This document shows positions 24,480-36,600 of a stretch of DNA of 64,000 nt, piece after piece. A program made the translations under genes and the position numbers. The notes under the pieces were generated by a model that was not told the DNA's origin, did no database searches, and saw nothing but the letters and a program-made list of their open reading frames with translations. Source of the stretch: Polytrichum commune (lineage: Eukaryota; Streptophyta; Polytrichopsida; Polytrichales; Polytrichaceae); assembly GCA_950295325.1 (NCBI GenBank), contig OX485809.1, positions 38,781,081-38,845,080 of the forward strand. Reading direction: 5' to 3'. Within the stretch, counting starts at the first letter, position 1. Every line of letters begins with the position of its first letter.

Positions 24480-25712
24480 CTAGAATGGTTAATGTCTTTT
24501 GAGCACGCAATCGAATCTCTTTCTAAACATGTCTTGTGGGTGCCCATTCCTAGATACTACTCATATCTAGGCATCCATATAATTGTTGTGTTGGAAATAG
24601 GCACATCTACCTTACTCAATTACCACAAGAGCACACATGAATTTCTATATTTCTATATTTCTATCTTTCCTTAATGTTGGCAGTGATCAAATTCAAGTTT
24701 TTGGACATTTACTTATAACTTCTATGATATATCCTTGGGCCATAACAGATTTATGCCATGCTATAACTTTACACATCATGTTTCAGTTTTTATAAATAAG
24801 TACAACAAATTATACCTCACTTGATAATAATTAACTCTTGAAGTAAAAAGTGATTCCCTTCTATGACATTGAGTGTGCTTACTTAAAGTCAACAAAGCTT
24901 GGGAGATTGGGAAACCTACATGATCATTCAAGGAGAAAGTAAATCTTCACATTAATAATGCACAAGAAAGTGCACAGAAACTACTGTGTGGGCTAAGCTC
25001 CTTGAATATGTTGTGAGAATTGCATGTGGCCACACATCAGATTAATGTCAGAAAACTAAGGTGGTAACAGACTACCTTGAGAAGTTTGAATTTTTTTGGG
25101 GTGTGCATGGTATCTTGTGAGAGAGAGGAAGAGAAAGTAGTGGCACTTTAAAAACATCACTCATGTGAAGTGTGAGGAAAGAACAACAAAGGTATGATAA
25201 GATGCCTTGGGTAATTTTGAGAAAGTTAGACATGACCTTATTAATCACTTAGAGGCAACAATGTGTTGCTACCCCTCTTCGCAACAACAGTTTCGATAAG
25301 TACCTAAAGTGAGTAATGCTGGGTCATTCAGATATCTCAATAGTACTATCGAGTATTCTGTTGGTCCTCTACATGTATCCTTTAAAAAGCCATTTTCACT
25401 ACACAATAATCATCTAGAACTGGTTATTAAAGAGGGGGTGTAATGTCAAACAAATCTGGAAGATACAGAATAGCGACAGACAACTTTGAGAAACAGAGAA
25501 GTTCCAGGAACTCTTGACATGTTGGGCTTTTATAGAAGAATTTCGCAAACCTAAGTATATACAAAAGATCAAATTAAAGACGATGATAAAGTTCTGAATA
25601 GTGCTCTCAAGCACAACTTATCCTCTAAATCTCATTTGGCAACTTGCATATATATTCAATTCACCAAAAATTCTCTGCTTTGTCAGTATACCACAAACTG
25701 AAGCAAAAGCAT
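24480..25712. other. Unassigned intergenic region
   Basis: AT-rich DNA between the LINE fragment and the 3' end of the LHC-like gene. No coding frame or repeat from the other families was recognised. The part just left of 25713 is presumably the 3' UTR of the minus-strand LHC-like gene. Confidence 0.3.
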
Positions 25713-28028
25713 CTAAGAACCTGGTGTAATCCTTGCTATAAAATCTGCCAATGAGTCCAAATAGCCTGCAACCTGTGACATTCCAACCAAACTTAATACT
25801 GTCTCTAAGCTTCAGGCCTGCAGAAAGCATTTACACTCTTATTGGGCTAAGACTACCTCAGATGATTGAAATGTCCCATCAGCATAAGGTTTAATTCATG
25901 TGCCAATTGCACCAAATGAAGCAACTACGTTATAGACCACCGATGACCAGTGAAGGGCCCCCTGAAAACTGAAATTGGCCAATAGCAAGGGAGGGTCACT
26001 GTCATAGTCCTAAGAAGACCCTATTTGATAAAATGAGAGCAGGTAAAGATAGGTTCTGCAACAAAGATATGTACCTATGCCAAAATTGTTTAAAACTGTA
26101 AATACTTGCAACCGATGTTTCAAATTATAAATGTCAATGATATATTTTATGAACTAACAATATTTTGTTGCAAGGCTTACTGACCAGTCCACCATTAACA
26201 AGGCTCAGGAACATTCAATAGGAAGGCTCAGGTAGTCACTTACTTGCGCTAGTATACCCTTTCCTGTGTAACCCTCCAAAACAATCCCTATTGTCAGCCC
26301 TAGCACAGCCCATCCTCCATTGATAGCCTCTATTCTTTGTTGCTTCTGCATTCCAGACTCCAAGCATCAGTCAACTGTGATCTATTTATTGTGGACTTTC
26401 ACTTAGAAACAACATCATCTTCGCACCAATAAGCAACACCTATCTGGAATCATGCACACATGTCAATGAAGTGCAAATTCCATGAGAATGCATCATTGTG
26501 GAGTGGGTAACGACACCTGGAATGCTTCCCGTTCTTGTAGTAGCTTCCATTCTACTGCGGCCAAACGTTTTGCCTCCAAGGGGTCAACCATAAGCACTAC
26601 CTTAGCCTCCTTTGACTTTCGAAGTGGACCATTTGAGACCTGCTGCCCCTGTATTCAAAAGAATCCCCGACTTATTATTATTATCCATCAAGGGCAACTT
26701 CTGCCTTCCAGTGTTGTTATTCAGTTGATGTGATCAAAAGAAAGGTCACATTCCACATGATCATATACAAACGAAATCTGATCTGGAATCACCCACAGGT
26801 AAAGATATTTTCAACCTTGTAGTCATGTAGTTAGGTTTTATGAGACATATACATTATCATGACCTAAAAAGCATGTTAATCTATATCTCTCTACAAGCTC
26901 TACACTTGACAGAGATACAATGGAGCAGTAGGATTGTTTAAACAGACATCTGATTGAAGGAGAATCGTACATCAATTTCGACAACAGCCTGCACTCGTCC
27001 TGGTTTGACTTTCCTCATACGCCTCACGTAACCTAACCTGGGGACTCCACATATTTCGAAGTTGATACTGCTGGTGCCTGCAAATCCAACCACCAGAACA
27101 AACCTTGCTCAAATAGGCATCCTGAAAAGATACCTCTCATCCATCCAACATTAGAACTTGACCTCCTATAGGTTTATGAAGTCCTGCAAGGTACTCATTC
27201 AGAGTATTCCCCAACCCCAAATAGGTCATCCGACGGGTATTGCCGATTTATCTCAAATGACTTGATCTAGACTACTTCCGAGTCTTGGAAGCTGATTCCG
27301 GTGTCAAATCAATCAATTTTTATTTTTTAATGTTGGATGAATAAGAGATACGCTCGCATGTGAGAATCTTCTACCCGCGGCCTGGGATGCCTTGCCCACG
27401 CATCGGGGAACGCGATAGCATTTACGCCCCCAGGGGCTTCTAATGTGAGGGGACAATAGATGGGTTCTGATGCACAGGAAAATAACTTCACAATTATTGA
27501 AGAAAAACTGAACTCTGAAATGAAAATGAATTCTAAAGACAGACTCCGCGCAGCTTCAATCACTAATGCTTCACACAAGAATGCCACCCTCCCATCCCCG
27601 CCCCCCCCCAATGAAGCCGATAACATTTTATGTACAATTCTGGATTCTAAGGACCCTGAATTAAGTGCTCGCCACATTTAACCTTCGTGGCAACAGAAAT
27701 TCTGACGGAACACCTCAAGCAATTCGACAATGACATCTACAATTCAATCGCCCTCGAGCATTGATCTCTTGTGGAATGTGCACCAGGAAATGGTGGACAA
27801 ACTTCAGATAGAAGTCAAAACCTAGCCCTGTCTTGTCTAACACGCTCATACAATAGAGGGTGGCAAGACAAATTCGCGGTTCCATCCTTTCCAGTCCCTG
27901 TGAAACACAAATTCTTCACGACAAATGTTTCCGAGGAATTTACCTGCTATGGATGCTCTCACACTGGCTAGAGAACATGGAGATTGCGACACATCGGAGC
28001 ACAAGCATGGCTGCCGTAACAAATTCAT
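25713..28028 (-). CDS. Plastid single-helix LHC-like (HLIP/OHP-like) protein, 5 exons
   Basis: Small thylakoid-type protein assembled from five minus-strand exons: 28028-27944, 27077-26971, 26639-26517, 26345-26244, 25772-25713. All junctions are GT-AG and phases match (1, 0, 0, 0), giving 158 aa. Residues 1 to about 30 (rich in Ser, Ala and Cys) look like a plastid transit peptide. A charged middle section contains VVLMVDPLEAKRLAAVEW. Residues 111-121 (EAINGGWAVLG) match the ExxNGRxAMxG chlorophyll-binding helix of the LHC/HLIP superfamily, followed by a hydrophobic helix and the GKGILAQ ending seen in one-helix proteins; the chain stops at ITPGS. Here Gly replaces the usual Arg and Val the usual Met of the motif. 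Intron 1 contains a MITE. It could belong to a particular LIL/OHP subfamily, which I cannot name. The superfamily call is firm from the motif; binding of pigment is inference. Confidence 0.85.
27125..27365. mobile_element. MITE family F copy in intron 1 of the LHC-like gene
   Basis: About 240 bp bounded by inverted repeats: GATACCTCTCATCCATCCAAC at the left and, inverted at the right, GTTGGATGAATAAGAGATAC. The interior (TGTCAAATCAATCAA, ACTTGATCTAGAC) matches the copies at 32151-32371 and 57630-57757. Non-autonomous DNA transposon; superfamily not assigned. Confidence 0.65.
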
Positions 28029-28139
28029 GGCTCACTGTAAGGAATTTCACGCCCCAAATAAACGATTTCCTTCGCCAGCTCCTCCCTCAGTTGTCGCAGC
28101 AACTGAAACACGAAACTCTGCGCGGCCAATTGTTGAGTG

Positions 28140-28200
28140 AAGGAGACCGGAGCGAGTGAGAGAAATGCAGGAGATATATTCTCCAGCGGAGTGTAATCGT
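28140..28200 (-). promoter_or_regulatory. Candidate core promoter of the LHC-like gene
   Basis: On the minus strand a GAATATATCTCC stretch (about 28170-28181) lies about 145 bp before the ATG at 28028, at a reasonable TATA-box distance from a start site near 28140. The sequence between it and the ATG has no conflicting upstream gene. Weak evidence. Confidence 0.3.
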
Positions 28201-28439
28201 GGCCTGTGAATCAAAATTTGGTGCGAATTTGGAGAGGATTTGTGAACGAGGCTACGGAAGCAGGGGAGTCACACACTGGCCTCGCCAGTGCAAGGTGTCC
28301 AGGAGGCAACAAAGGGGGCGGGCTCCACCCACCGGCTGTATCCAGTTATTCCCGGTTACCCCCGGTTGTCTGTTAGGGTATAAGCAGAGTACACTGATAT
28401 CCCAATTAGTGCGTGTTAGTATATGGAGCTATGCAGTGC

Positions 28440-28890
28440 AATAACGTTATACACCCTAAACTCCGTAATATCAACCCTCATAATGTCACACTCTCTAATG
28501 CCCCGAAACCCTAGGGAACGGATGTGTGTAGTTCAAATCTCACTCCTTGTTGTCACATTTCTCTTCCTTATATCATGAATTTTGTTATTAAAGCAAACCA
28601 ACCAAAGAAGTCAACCCACACCCTCACATTGCGCCATGTGTCAATATCTGGAGTGTCACCTTCTTGTTCTTATTCTTTTTCTTCTTCTTCTGCCACTTGT
28701 TGAATGTTGGTGCATGCATATGCCACATCATCCGGGAAGGCCAAGTGGAGTGGACCACATCACATCATTAAAATGTTGCACTTTGTGTTATTCCATAGTG
28801 TCACATGCTACGCTAATTTTATAGTATCACGCATCCCTGTTAACACTACAAAACTCCGTAATATCACATGCACTTTGGTTGCCACAGGTG
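28440..28890 (+). repeat. Dispersed repeat family I
   Basis: Shares long blocks with 10700-10840 and 52440-52790, for example CCCTAGGGAACATATG, TCCTTGTTGTCACATTTC and ATAATGTCACATGCTAC. All three copies are in the same orientation. No coding capacity was seen; type unknown (possibly a solo LTR or SINE-like). Confidence 0.55.
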
Positions 28891-30590
28891 TACTAAGGAG
28901 TTCACATTTTATTAACAAAATTTGGATTGGTTGTTCGAACGTTATAGAACATAAATGACATTGCTTGGTAAACTATTACATTCTCATTAAATAGTTGTAG
29001 CCTTGTGTAACTTCGAATAGTAACACACAATACTTGGGATAATTGATGTAGTATGTACCAATGTTGGTCGGCTGGGGATTCGTGGCACTCATGTATTTTC
29101 ATTAGTGAGAGTTCATTCATCTTTACGGATGAGATGAATCACTTAAGATACTACCTTACGTCGTCGGCTCCTTCTCTCAAGGGTTTTAAAAAAACCAAGT
29201 TTTAGTAGTTCTAAATTATCCTACTCTAATTCAATACTTAAGGCAATAATACAAAGGGGGTTAGACATAAAAAACAATATGCCTCATATAGATGCAAGTG
29301 AATGCATCATGCGTTGCCAACCTGTCATTACTAGTCCGGTTATTTTTAAGAAATTAATATGGGCGGACGTTAAATACCCTCTCATGAATTTTCGGGGGTG
29401 TTAGATTTGGGCTGGGGCAACCTTCTAAAGAAATTTTAGAACCCGGCCAAAAATTGTTGCCCATTCCGCCCAACTTTAAAAAAAAATTGCCCTTGCATTC
29501 TTGAAGGCCAGCCACTTGACTACAAATCCCATATTGAGTGCATTTCACCTTCAAGGTCTAAAATCCAATATATATGTGCACTTCCAATTGGTAAATAAGC
29601 AATTGATTGGGATTTCATTTCGGAAGTGAAACCATTAATGAAGCACATAATTAACTTGGAGGTCAAGAACATTACAAAATCCTCATTAACATTGAAGTTA
29701 TAATTTTGTGACTTACCATTTAAAATTATCTTTGCCATTCTTATGATAGATTAGTATAAGTATTCATAAGATAACCAAAATGAAACAATGAAGATAGAAT
29801 ATAAAATATACAACAAAAATATTATATAAAAATCAATTTTTATTTTTTAGGTAATACAATGATGTATAAATAAATGATATGTTATTTGGAATTAGACTTG
29901 TGGGACAACATTATGGATGGGGTATAGTAAAAAAATCATAAGTTTTTGACTATTGCCTATCTGAATTATTGTAATATTTTATCCTCATCACATATTGTAT
30001 TATCTTTAAAATCACATAGTGTATATTAATTATTTTAAAAATAAAAATAAAAATAAAAATGTATTATTATTATTGAATTTATTTTTTGAGTTCACCAATT
30101 TACCACGATGACATTCTGTTGTGTGCTGGTTTCGGGAGGGAGCAATGGGTGGGCCTTGATGTCATTCTACTCAACGAGCTTGGTGTCCTGGTGGCAGATG
30201 ACATATGTAGAAACTCCGATCTATCGTGTAAATAGCGATCGTGTGTCACTGCAGCTCGAGTACCAACCACCACTAACAAACAACACTAAAACATAGCAAA
30301 GTCACACATAAACAACACACCTCGACAGAGAAGGAAGAGAGTCAAACCCTTGCAAGAGCTCTACATCTCTCTTCAAATGCACACAATGGGTCAAGCTATC
30401 TCTCACTCCACCACGGGAGAATCCAAGAGTGTAAGTAGGGGGAGAAGAACTCAAAATTTATTGCAACAACATGCAATCTTCACCTCACACAAGCTCTCTC
30501 CACACACTCACTCACAAGACTTGACTTGGCAAAAATGCCAAGCCAAGGAGGAGGCTTCTCACTTAGGAGCCTTCCTCTTCACATCTAGAT
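28890..30590. other. AT-rich intergenic DNA, nothing recognised
   Basis: Very AT-rich, with an (AAAAAT)n simple tract near 30035-30060. No open frame here has coding character or a recognisable domain. Confidence 0.3.
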
Positions 30591-30599
30591 TCATCCATC

Positions 30600-30900
30600 C
30601 AAATCTAGATGGATGAAATCCAACGGATAAGGTGTGGCCGTCGACGCCGCATACCGTGACAGTTCTGATTAAGAAAAGTAATTGATAAACACCCACCCGC
30701 ACTTTAGCATATTGTTTCTCAAACTCGATCGGCTCATTTGTAACTAGCGGCTGGTTCTCCCCATGCATTGTCTGGAACGTTCCACCACCACACAAAAGTG
30801 AACGTTCTACTACCAACATAGAAACTGCATTTCCCTTCATCTGACTCACAATCTTCAAGTTGTCTAAATCTATATGTAATCTTGAAATGGGCATTACATG
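30600..30900 (-). pseudogene. Coding-like fragment of unknown origin
   Basis: On the minus strand a frame reads GENQPLVTNEPIEFEKQ. A plus-strand stretch at 3465-3520 reads GENQHLLINEPVEFE with clear nucleotide similarity. The shared block suggests a decayed gene or transposon-captured fragment present at least twice. I do not recognise the protein. It abuts a 5S-derived element copy. Confidence 0.35.
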
Positions 30901-31205
30901 AATTAGAGGGCCCCCAATAAATACTGCCTCCTTCCAAAAGTGAACACCTTGAACAAGCTAGGACAAACTAGTTGGCACCTATCTCCCCCAAGGGAAAACC
31001 CCCTAGATTCATATATGTTGCTTGAAAATATTCAGTTTACTCAAATACCCTCACTATGATTGGGTGATCAAAGGTGGTAGGGTGCACTGGAAATCAAGTG
31101 CTAGGAAAGCCACCCATCTGAGTGCTATGCCAGCCTTAGGCAACTTAACCTAAGAGTCTCATGGGATCCGGGTCAAGGCCTCGGGTTTAAGCCACCCTTG
31201 TGAAG
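30860..31205 (-). mobile_element. 5S-rRNA-derived retroelement copy
   Basis: Minus-strand copy with head at about 31100-31195 (minus strand GGATCCCATGAGACTC, GTTAAG, AGATGGGTGG in the 30-nt register) and body down to 30860, where similarity to the 36.6-kb copy stops. Confidence 0.65.
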
Positions 31206-31339
31206 GGGGAATTAATGTAGATTCACGATACATTTCTACTTCTTGTCATGTGACTCTGTTTCGTCTCAAAATCTATAAAATCCGTTGTGTAAGTATAAGT
31301 AGGCAAGTCCTTGAAGATTGCATTGAGGACCTACCCAAT

Positions 31340-31990
31340 TTGCTTTTATAATGTAGTTGAAAATGGGGCACTCAATTATGTTGGAGCATCCCTTGTATAA
31401 CTCCATTACAAATCAAATTTAATCAGTATTTGAGAATGTACTATTAGGGAGTCTGAAGTATTTCTTCCATTTGGAAACTTCAAGTCGACATTAGCCTACA
31501 TCTCACAAAGAACATAATATTCGTGAAAACGGCACAATCGCATGTGACCATTTTTTTTTGAAGGCCAACTTAGTTTCTAGTCTTGCAGAGTGCACTCCAA
31601 CTTTGGATAAATAGGTATTTTGAAACTAATTCTGTATGGGCACCTATGGTGCAAGTTTATAGAGTAAGAAACAACCCTTTTATATCATCTTTGTCATGTT
31701 TTGATTGCTATCAAAAGTTTTTGAAGTAACAATGAAGAACATAACATTCATGATATAAAAAGAAATTTTCCCTTCTTATCACTTGCACATGCTACTAGCA
31801 TTTTGTAAATATATCCAAATGTAATTGGCAAAGGTGCCTTCAAAGACCAATTCAAGCCGCCCTTACTTATATTCAAGAAAACGGCATTTGTGATATTTTT
31901 GCATACCATGTTGAAGGCTACTGCACTCCACCACTCTAGGGAACTAGCCGGTTTGACACAATCCTAATGTACATTTAGTCCCATAAGCCT
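31340..31990 (+). mobile_element. Second, decayed LINE 3' fragment
   Basis: 31343-31510 matches 24206-24370 (AATGTAGTTGAAAATGGGGC, ATTAGGGAGTCTGAAG) and 31915-31990 matches 24365-24440 with the tail TTTAGTCCCATAAGCC. About 0.4 kb of unrelated sequence interrupts it. The tail continues as TTTCC-type repeats. No intact frame. Confidence 0.6.
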
Positions 31991-32150
31991 TTTGACCTCC
32001 TGGACTTAAAAACCAACCTCCTTTCCTTTCCTTTCAATTAATATCACCCAATGTACTAAATTTGGCCTAATATATACATGTGCCACTTCATTCATGTCCT
32101 AGGCTTTAGGTGCAATATTAATGTACACTACAAGGAAAGAGGAAATTATT

Positions 32151-32371
32151 GTATACGAGGGTACCTCTCATTCATCCAACATAAAACCCCTTGAAATAGT
32201 GTGTAGCCCACAGGTTACCTTTTTTCTTAATGTTGATTTGACACCGGAATTAGCTTTAAACACCCGGAATTTCTCTACTCAAGATCATTTGAAATGAATT
32301 GGCAACGAAATTAACGAGGCTCCAAGTTGTTGATTGATGTTTGATGGATGAGAGGTACGCTCGTGTATGAT
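32151..32371. mobile_element. MITE family F, best-preserved copy
   Basis: About 220 bp with inverted ends of about 30 bp: left GAGGGTACCTCTCATTCATC, right GATGGATGAGAGGTACGCTC. The interior block TTGACACCGGAATTAGCTTT is shared with the copy in the LHC-like intron. Confidence 0.7.
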
Positions 32372-32580
32372 CATTTCCCTCTCTCCACGATACACCTATT
32401 GCCCCTTGCACGTTGCCGTTGATTGCATCAATCTTGACGACATTCTAGAGCATGCGTTCCAAACAATGGCTCCAAGTTGGTCGTCGTGAGGATATGGTTT
32501 CATATTCAAGTTGCAATGCAACTCACGAAGATTGATTATGACGAAGTTTTGCCACCTTGTTCCTGACGTCATGCATGCAC

Positions 32581-32606
32581 ATATATATATATATATATAT
32601 ATATAT
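32581..32606. repeat. (AT)13 microsatellite
   Basis: Direct reading: thirteen AT dinucleotides. Confidence 0.95.
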
Positions 32607-32609
32607 TGA

Positions 32610-33020
32610 TTGATGGCGAATGAAATGAAAGAAAGCTATATTGCTCGTTGTAGTACACCTGACAGCATTTCTGGCGCCATGCCATGGGAAAGAACTTGCA
32701 AATTGTCACGAGTTTCGTGAAGTCCAGAAAACAATCCACATGGTGCAATCTTAAGACCACTCCAGACTTCGATGCACATCTTTCGTACAAAATTATACAA
32801 CATCATCATCGGCTGCGATGACGAACTTGACGTTGCAATGTGGAGAATAGCCTCTTGATGACTCACGACAGATGTGGGAGGCAATTGGGCCAAATTCGAT
32901 ATAGCCATGTGAACATTTACACACCTCCTCGACGTCGTTTACTATCAACGCCAAGATTTGCAACATACTTCTGCTGCTGGGCTCGAAGATGATTCGGGTC
33001 AGTTTATCTTCGTTTTGCAT
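32610..33020 (-). pseudogene. Possible decayed gene fragment, unknown
   Basis: Two overlapping minus-strand frames (from ATG 33020, and from ATG 32908 to a stop at 32636) are each open for 75-90 codons, and the composition is more even than the neighbouring AT-rich DNA. They could be one ancestral frame broken by a shift. No domain recognised. Confidence 0.2.
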
Positions 33021-33656
33021 TTGTGGGTTGCTCCATCCTCCTCACCTCTTGTATTTGTGTTTTTTCTTAGCGTATGTCCATTACCTTCATAACATTGGTA
33101 AGCTTGATGCTTCCTCGCCCTACGCAAGACAGTAATACGGTCAAGGGCTTGGAATAAACATGTTGTGATTCTCAAATAACGGCAGTCTGAGTTTTCGTGT
33201 TACAACAAGGTATTCATAGGACATGGCGTTTATTTTATTTAGAAAGAGTGAGAGAGCATGAGGCTCAACACATGTGGCATGCCACGGGAGCACATGATAC
33301 TCGCTATAAGCCGCTTCATGAGGGGTAACTGGTGTTCCACTAGAAAATGTGGTGTGATAAAAGATAGTGCCCTAGTTAACCTTTCGAAGTAAAAAATCAC
33401 AAGAGCACTAGAGAAATTTAGGGTATTGGAATTCCATTTTGAGGACACGATAGTTCATGACATTACTCAGCGACGCGGGCCCTTACAAAATATAACAGTG
33501 GGATGCTGGGAGCTTAGTCTAAATTTGAGTCTCCTTGTGCAGCTTTTCGAGCATCCCATTATTATATTATGAGGACCCACATAATGAGATTTCAACGCCG
33601 AGGAATGTTATGTTAGTTATCTTCCAAGATTGTTCATTGAATATACAAAATATCCC

Positions 33657-36600
33657 ATGAATTTACGCGCCTTGCTTCACAGACCCCTTGAAAATACCCC
33701 TCATAGAAGACAAGATTATCAGCATTTATATCCAATAGCCTCATATTATTGCTCATTTATTGCATATAAAAAGTTCCAAAATGTCACTGGCTTTGTAGAA
33801 AAAGTGAGATTCTTGGAAAAATCAATGAAAGAGCAGAGTCACGATATGGAGAATTTTCTGGAATTTGTGAATTTGCTTGCAGGCCATTCGGGGCAAAGGG
33901 TTGCAGGAGTTGAAAAGGACTCGATGTATTGTGGCGCCATGGATTCGTTGCATGTCTGCAAAAGGAGGGGTACGTTTTTCTTCATTGAATGACACTTGAG
34001 ATATTTGAACTTCCTATTGAAAGCTTTCGGTGAGATTCAGCATGACTCTTAAAGGTTCCACAAAAGATTTTGTAGCATGAAGATTATATCTGAGATGCTC
34101 ATGAATGATAAACATTAAGTGTCATCTCATTCCTTACCTACCACCTGTTGTTCTGCTGCCCGCGTGCTGAAGCATTCTTGAAATTTACTTTGACTCTGGT
34201 GCATTTTTGTTGCAAGAAAGTGGTAAATTATGCCCAACTTCTATGATTGAATTTCAGGATATGAAGGCCAGATTGGCTGAAATCATTCCGAAAGAGCAGG
34301 TAATATCTCTACACTCTAGTGTGCATAAGTTAGTCCGGAAGTGAAGGGTATGGCAATGATGAACCTGGAAGTGCGTTGCTGGTTAAATCAATGTTAGGGT
34401 TGAAGAAACATTCTCTTAGCGCATGGTGCAACTCCCTTGTGGAGATACAAATCGCATGCAATAAAGGGATATTTTCAAGGGGGTTAAGAAGAATGTGCAT
34501 ATACTCGGGATATTATGCGCATTTGATGAATATTCTCATAATAAACTTGTTGCATTTTCGACATGTATTTCTAATACCCTATATTTTTATAATATTTTTA
34601 TACTTCTTATTTTGAAATATTAAATAGGACCCTATGTTTTATCACATGCCAATTATTGTCCTTGACTTGGCAAAATAGAGATTGATCAGTGATTTGAGGA
34701 ACTTGGTTCTAACTTTCAACTAGTCACCTTATAAGCTCTATAATCGTTTGTCAGGAACGTCTTAAGAAAATCAAGAAAGAATATGGCGCAATTTCTCTCG
34801 GAGATACGACTGTGGACATGGTAGTTTTTTCATGAATACTGGATGACTATGTGGAGTGAAAACTGTAGCATGTTTTGCCACTTGAGTGGTCTTTACTTGT
34901 ATATTACAAGGGAAAATTAATCAACATAAAATCCTAAATTTTTTCAATTTTTTAGGATGTTTAGTGGGTATACAATGTAGGTCTCAAGGTGAGTTTCCGA
35001 GTGTAACTTCACCTTTTCAACATAAAGATATACATAACATTTATTAAGTAGTGCACATTCAGGACTTAATTTGAGTCTCCTTGCACTAGGTTGGAACATT
35101 CCATGGTTATATTCTCATGGCCCACGAGAATGAACGAATGCCAACTGCTTAGTAATGTAATGTAATCAAATTGAAAAGAGACAGTCTTCAATAAAGATTT
35201 CTCAATTGAGTGCTAATGGCATTCTTGACTTGTGGATGTTAGTGCATTGGTGGGATGCGAGGAATCAAAGGCATGCTTTGGGAGACCTCTTTGCTCGATG
35301 CAGACGAGGTGGGCTTCTGGCAATTAAATTCACCTCATGGTTACACACATAGAAAACTCCCCATGTTCATATCTTTGTGGAGTTGGAGGTCTTCACCTTG
35401 TAACGATTACACTGGTTTTTGCAGGATAATTATTTTCCTGAAACACAGTGCTAAATTTTTATAAAACTATCAATAGGAGATCAGATAGAAAATTAACTGA
35501 CTACATGATTTAAGGAATCATTGAGTACTTCCAGTACGTGGCTGTGTATAGAATTCAACTTCACTCCAAACATGTGGACTTTTGGGTGGCAGGGGATTCG
35601 CTTCAGGGGTTTGTCAATTCCCGAATGCCAGAAGAAATTACCTGCAGCAATAAGCGGGGGTGAACCAATACCTGAAGGACTGCTGTGGTTATTGGTTACG
35701 GGTGAGGTGAGCTTTACTACATTTAATTAATTTATTGAAATCACTGAACTATTATTAAGCTTTGGCCTGGCTCTGCACAACACGTAGATCTAATCGATAA
35801 AACCAGTGCTTGCAGCAGAGTAGGTGAGATTACAAACTTATGGATGTGGAGTAATAAAAGTCTCCTCAGATTCTGTCTGTCATGATTTCATGTCAAACAG
35901 TGCCTCTCCTGGCAATGAAAATTACTGCATCTTATTACTCGAAAACCGTCTGGATGCAACAAAAATTACAGATTGATGTTTCTTTTGTTTTTGCAACTTT
36001 AAGGTTCCCACAAAGGAGCAAACAGCTGGACTTACTAAGGATCTCAGATCGCGCTCCAAGGTGCCAGGTATATCTGTGTTGGGACACCAGGAAAAATTAA
36101 TCTTGAGAATAATTTGGACTATATTTCCTGTGTGTGGTATCTTTGATCAAACTCCAGGTTAGACTCTAGTCTTCGGACAAGGAAGCTGTCTCAATTTGGA
36201 AGTTTTCTCTCTAAACGCTATAGATGTCCGCTGAACGTTAGAGTAGATCAACTTTGGTGTGGTTGCGACCTTAACCCTTTTCAGTCGAATTTGCTGGTTA
36301 CAATTGCTATACAACCTTGGGATAAATATTTGCCTCCAAAACGGAGATGAAGAGTAACTGCATTTCTCAGTGTTCGAGTTCATTGTCGTGTGATAGGATT
36401 TGTGTTTGACGTGTTGAACAAGTTCCCGACATCAGCCCACCCCATGACCCAGCTCACTGCAGGCATTATGGCCCTCCAGGTATGCCTTGCACTCAAAAGA
36501 AAAGATGCAACGCTCTTCACTTCTCTAGTAGTCCTCAAGGTTTCTAGTTCCTTAGGAAGAAAGAAAGACGATTCCGATGTTGCCCCCACGGTGAATTATG

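Noticed and set aside
27327-27677. 116-codon minus-strand frame
   Set aside because: Lies in intron 1 of the LHC-like gene and runs into the MITE; no domain.
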